Assembly: GCF_964019385.1 (NCBI RefSeq)
Contig: NC_088645.1
Coordinates: 13,487,638 to 13,551,637 of the forward strand
Source: Sycon ciliatum
Lineage: Eukaryota; Porifera; Calcarea; Leucosolenida; Sycettidae
DNA length: 64,000 bases
Reading direction: 5' to 3'
The notes under the pieces are model-generated. The model made no database searches. It was not told where the DNA came from and worked only from the letters and a program-made list of their open reading frames with translations. Shown piece after piece: positions 61,750-64,000 of the stretch. The translations under genes and the position numbers were made by a program. Numbering within the stretch: the first letter of the stretch is position 1; each line of letters starts with the position of its first letter.

Positions 61750-61930
61750 TGTAACAGTCCAACTACCTTCAGTAGTCATTCTTGGAATAAGCAATGATCC
61801 TTGCCATAATGCATTCTTATATACATGAACAAGCAATGATGGACATAACACCTAACAGCAGCAGCGTGATAATAGCAGGTGATAAGTGCATCCTATTCCT
61901 AGTGTTAGTAGTAACAGTGAATCTGTTACA
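61750..61930 (-). repeat. Gypsy 2 3' LTR
   Basis: Begins TGTAACAG and ends CTGTTACA, so the tips form an 8-bp inverted repeat. Directly preceded by the polypurine tract. Length inferred from the TG/CA tips only; the partner LTR is outside the window. Confidence 0.7.
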
Positions 61931-62183
61931 CCATTCCCCCCTCTCAACTGTCAGAACAGTACCAATTCGAAGGAACAGTTATGGTAACTAATGATCGTGC
62001 ATGGATATGTGGAATGCATGGTAGCCGAAAACAACACTGATGAACTCAATATCCAGTGCATGTCCTCTGCAAATAACGCCTGGCTGGCAGGGAAGCACTA
62101 TCCTAATCATGCAGAATGCTACATTTCTATTGCAACACGTAGAAACTAGCAATACAACTGTGGCTGCCAATTAAATAGCAATT

Positions 62184-63998
62184 TTATGAAAAACGGTCCA
62201 GGTAGGTTTTCAGCGGAATAATAGCGTTTCCTGCTTCATCCATCAAGTATTCCTCCGGCTCCCAGGTGGCATCTCGGTAGCCCTTCCATTTCACTAGGTA
62301 CTGCGTGCGCCGTCCTCTCTTCTTGTGCGACAACACCTTTTCGACAATGTACTGCGTATGACCATCCGCATCGGTTAGGGGTGGAGGTGCCGGCTGAGTA
62401 CGACCCGGTATCTCATTGCCATGGTACAGCTTGAGGGCAGCAATATTGAACACTGGATGGGCCCGAATGATTCTTGGAAGAGCTAATCTGTACGCATTCG
62501 GGGCCACTTTCTTCTGCACCTTGAACGGCCCATACCACTTGAGCCTTAATTTGTGTGAAGGCCTGTCTCGTTCCTCGGGCGTCAGCAGGAAGTCCCTGAA
62601 GACCAACACCTCATCCCCCTCCTTCAGGGCGTCCTCCACCCGTCCTCGATCCGCATACAATGATTGCCGGGCCTGCGCCGCCACGATGGCATCCTGTGTC
62701 TCACGTAGTGCCTCTACCCGGCCATCCAGCCATGACAGCGGGCCATTCGTGTCCATGACAGCTCCAGCTTTCTGCTTCGTCAATAAGCTCGAGGGAGTAA
62801 CTGGATGGCATCCATGGTTGAGGAAAAATGGCGTGTTACCTGTTGACGCTTGATTGGCATTGTTGATCGCAAACTCACATAGCGATAGGAGTTCATCCCA
62901 ATTGTTTTGCCTATGGTTGACGAAAGCTCTTAGCGTATCCTCAATGACACGGTTCACACGCTCAGTCATGCCATCGGTCTGCGGGTGGTTGGCCGTGCTC
63001 ATTTTTAGCTCCACGCCAAGAATACTGAAAACCTCCTTGAAGAACGCCGACGTGAATCGCGGATCTCGATCACAAACTATCGTTTTGCTCAAGCCATGGG
63101 CAGCAAACACATGATCCACGTACGATCGGGCTGCCTCCTTAGAGTCAACATGAACAGTCGTCGGGATCAGGTGCACATACTTCGTCAGACGGTCCACAAA
63201 GGTTAGAATGGCGCTATGTCCTCGGCAGGTCAGCGGCAGTGCCATGATGAAATCCATGCTGATGTCTGTCCAGGGCTGTTCGGGGACTGGAAGGGACTGC
63301 AACAGTCCTGCCTTGGTCTGGCTACCCTTTATGCCTTGGCACCGGTCGCAAGATTTAATGAAGTCCTTCACAGTACTTCTCATGCCTGGCCAATAGAAGT
63401 ATCTGCTCAGCTTCAGGTAGGTCCTGTCTCTCCCCGGATGGCCGGCCGTCAGGCAATCATGATTCTGTTTGAGCAGTTGCAGCCGTACCGGACCGCGAGG
63501 AATGCAGAGGCGAGCATCGCCCGATGTTACTAGGTACAGCCGCCGGTCCACACTGTTCCAGACGTATCGCTCATGCATGGCGTCTTCGCTGCAAGCCATA
63601 AAGCGCTTGATTACTGGCGAAAGCTCTGGGTCACTATCATACCCTGCTGAGATCTGATTCGCAATTCCTTGATTCACATCCAGAGAGAACTCGATTCCAT
63701 TCAGTTCCAAGTCTGGTCGACGTGACAACGGGTCTGCTATGTTACACTTCCCTGGCTTGTGATGTACCGTGTAGTCATAGTCGGCCAGGAATTCAATCCA
63801 TCGAGCTTCTCTCTTGGTTAAGTTTGGTTTGGTCCTGAGGTAGACAACTCCCATGTTGTCGGTGTAGAGTTGAAAGTGGCGAAATAGGTAGACTCGCCAG
63901 CACTGCAGGGCGTACACTACAGCCAAAGTTTCTCGCTCGGCGGCCGTGTAATTCCGTTCGGCAGAAGACAGCTTTCGGCTCACGTAAGCCACAGGATG
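62184..63998 (-). CDS. Gypsy 2 Pol C-terminal part: RNase H, integrase, chromodomain
   Basis: Open from the window edge to the stop at 62184-62186. RNase H/connection end: YVSRKLSSAERNYTAAERE and YTDNMGVVYLRT. Integrase zinc finger: HDCLTAGHPGRDRTYLKL with CDRC. DDE core: DISMDFIMALP, VCDRDPRFTSAFF, HPQTDGMTERVNR. A GPY/F-like KWYGPFKVQKK follows, then a C-terminal chromodomain: YIVEKVLSHKKRGRRTQYLV, KWKGYRDATWEPEEYL. This combination defines chromoviruses, whose chromodomain guides insertion to marked chromatin. No stop or shift within the window. Confidence 0.95.
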   Translation of the reverse strand, partial: HPVAYVSRKLSSAERNYTAAERETLAVVYALQCWRVYLFRHFQLYTDNMGVVYLRTKPNLTKREARWIEFLADYDYTVHHKPGKCNIADPLSRRPDLELNGIEFSLDVNQGIANQISAGYDSDPELSPVIKRFMACSEDAMHERYVWNSVDRRLYLVTSGDARLCIPRGPVRLQLLKQNHDCLTAGHPGRDRTYLKLSRYFYWPGMRSTVKDFIKSCDRCQGIKGSQTKAGLLQSLPVPEQPWTDISMDFIMALPLTCRGHSAILTFVDRLTKYVHLIPTTVHVDSKEAARSYVDHVFAAHGLSKTIVCDRDPRFTSAFFKEVFSILGVELKMSTANHPQTDGMTERVNRVIEDTLRAFVNHRQNNWDELLSLCEFAINNANQASTGNTPFFLNHGCHPVTPSSLLTKQKAGAVMDTNGPLSWLDGRVEALRETQDAIVAAQARQSLYADRGRVEDALKEGDEVLVFRDFLLTPEERDRPSHKLRLKWYGPFKVQKKVAPNAYRLALPRIIRAHPVFNIAALKLYHGNEIPGRTQPAPPPLTDADGHTQYIVEKVLSHKKRGRRTQYLVKWKGYRDATWEPEEYLMDEAGNAIIPLKTYLDRFS

Positions 63999-64000
63999 CC

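Larger units (their letters stand above)
61750..64000 (-). mobile_element. Gypsy 2: chromodomain Ty3/Gypsy element, 3' half
   Basis: Minus strand: pol 3' end (62184-63998), purine tract GAGAGGGGGGAATGG (about 61931-61945) and a 181-bp 3' LTR (61750-61930). The 5' half lies beyond the window edge. Confidence 0.85.

Noticed and set aside
1-64000. CRISPR arrays, bacterial operons or ribosomal RNA genes
   Set aside because: No regularly spaced repeats with unique spacers, no Shine-Dalgarno-led gene clusters and no rRNA signature; the window is eukaryotic.

Overview
This is a repeat-rich piece of a eukaryotic, almost certainly invertebrate animal, genome. The evidence is spliced genes with phase-1 introns, a secreted complement-control-protein (CCP/sushi) gene, a THAP zinc finger, and a mixed load of LINEs, Penelope-like elements (PLEs), Gypsy elements and palindromic DNA transposons. 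The species cannot be named from the sequence; a marine invertebrate such as a sponge or cnidarian is plausible.

Layout. 0-1.8 kb: 3' part of a LINE with an R2/NeSL-type C-terminal endonuclease. 2.3-4.4 kb: five consecutive inverted-repeat modules separated by (AAT)n tracts. 4.49-5.19 kb: a three-unit tandem array (237, 234 and 228 bp) in which each unit ends in a canonical type I hammerhead ribozyme (HHR); it resembles a retrozyme. 5.2-5.7 kb: a cluster of PLE 3' ends, each with an HHR. 6.1-6.9 kb: two endonuclease V exons, the second open into a LINE ORF1 tail. 8.8-11.4 kb: a nearly complete PLE on the minus strand with an HHR at its 3' end. 11.5-18.1 kb: a second PLE split by a nested pair of MITEs and a CR1/L2-like LINE. 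18-26 kb: LINE remnants, a (TC)n block and one arm of a 2.4-2.8 kb inverted duplication.

26.5-45.1 kb, minus strand: a CCP-domain gene with signal peptide, CCP exons and 24-36 bp linker exons, all joined at phase-1 introns. Its large intron holds a THAP-coding DNA element that was split by a very young, intact Gypsy element (identical 150-bp LTRs, 5-bp target duplication). 38-44 kb also holds hAT-like and foldback MITEs. 45-53.5 kb: LINE tails, ultrashort palindromes and multiply nested MITEs. 53.6-56 kb: second arm of the inverted duplication. 56.9-60.6 kb: four adjacent TTAA MITEs, three with a perfect 17-bp GC-rich hairpin. 61.7-64 kb: 3' half of a chromodomain Gypsy (chromovirus) running off the window.

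The outstanding theme is self-cleaving RNA. Six hammerheads have a complete core and the expected pairing (three in the tandem array, others at 3864, 5251 and 5635), two more have a U-U mismatch or weaker helix I (5589, 8827), and several are degenerate. They belong to at least three sequence families, linked to PLEs or to a retrozyme-like satellite. All calls come from reading the sequence; no searches or folding programs were run.
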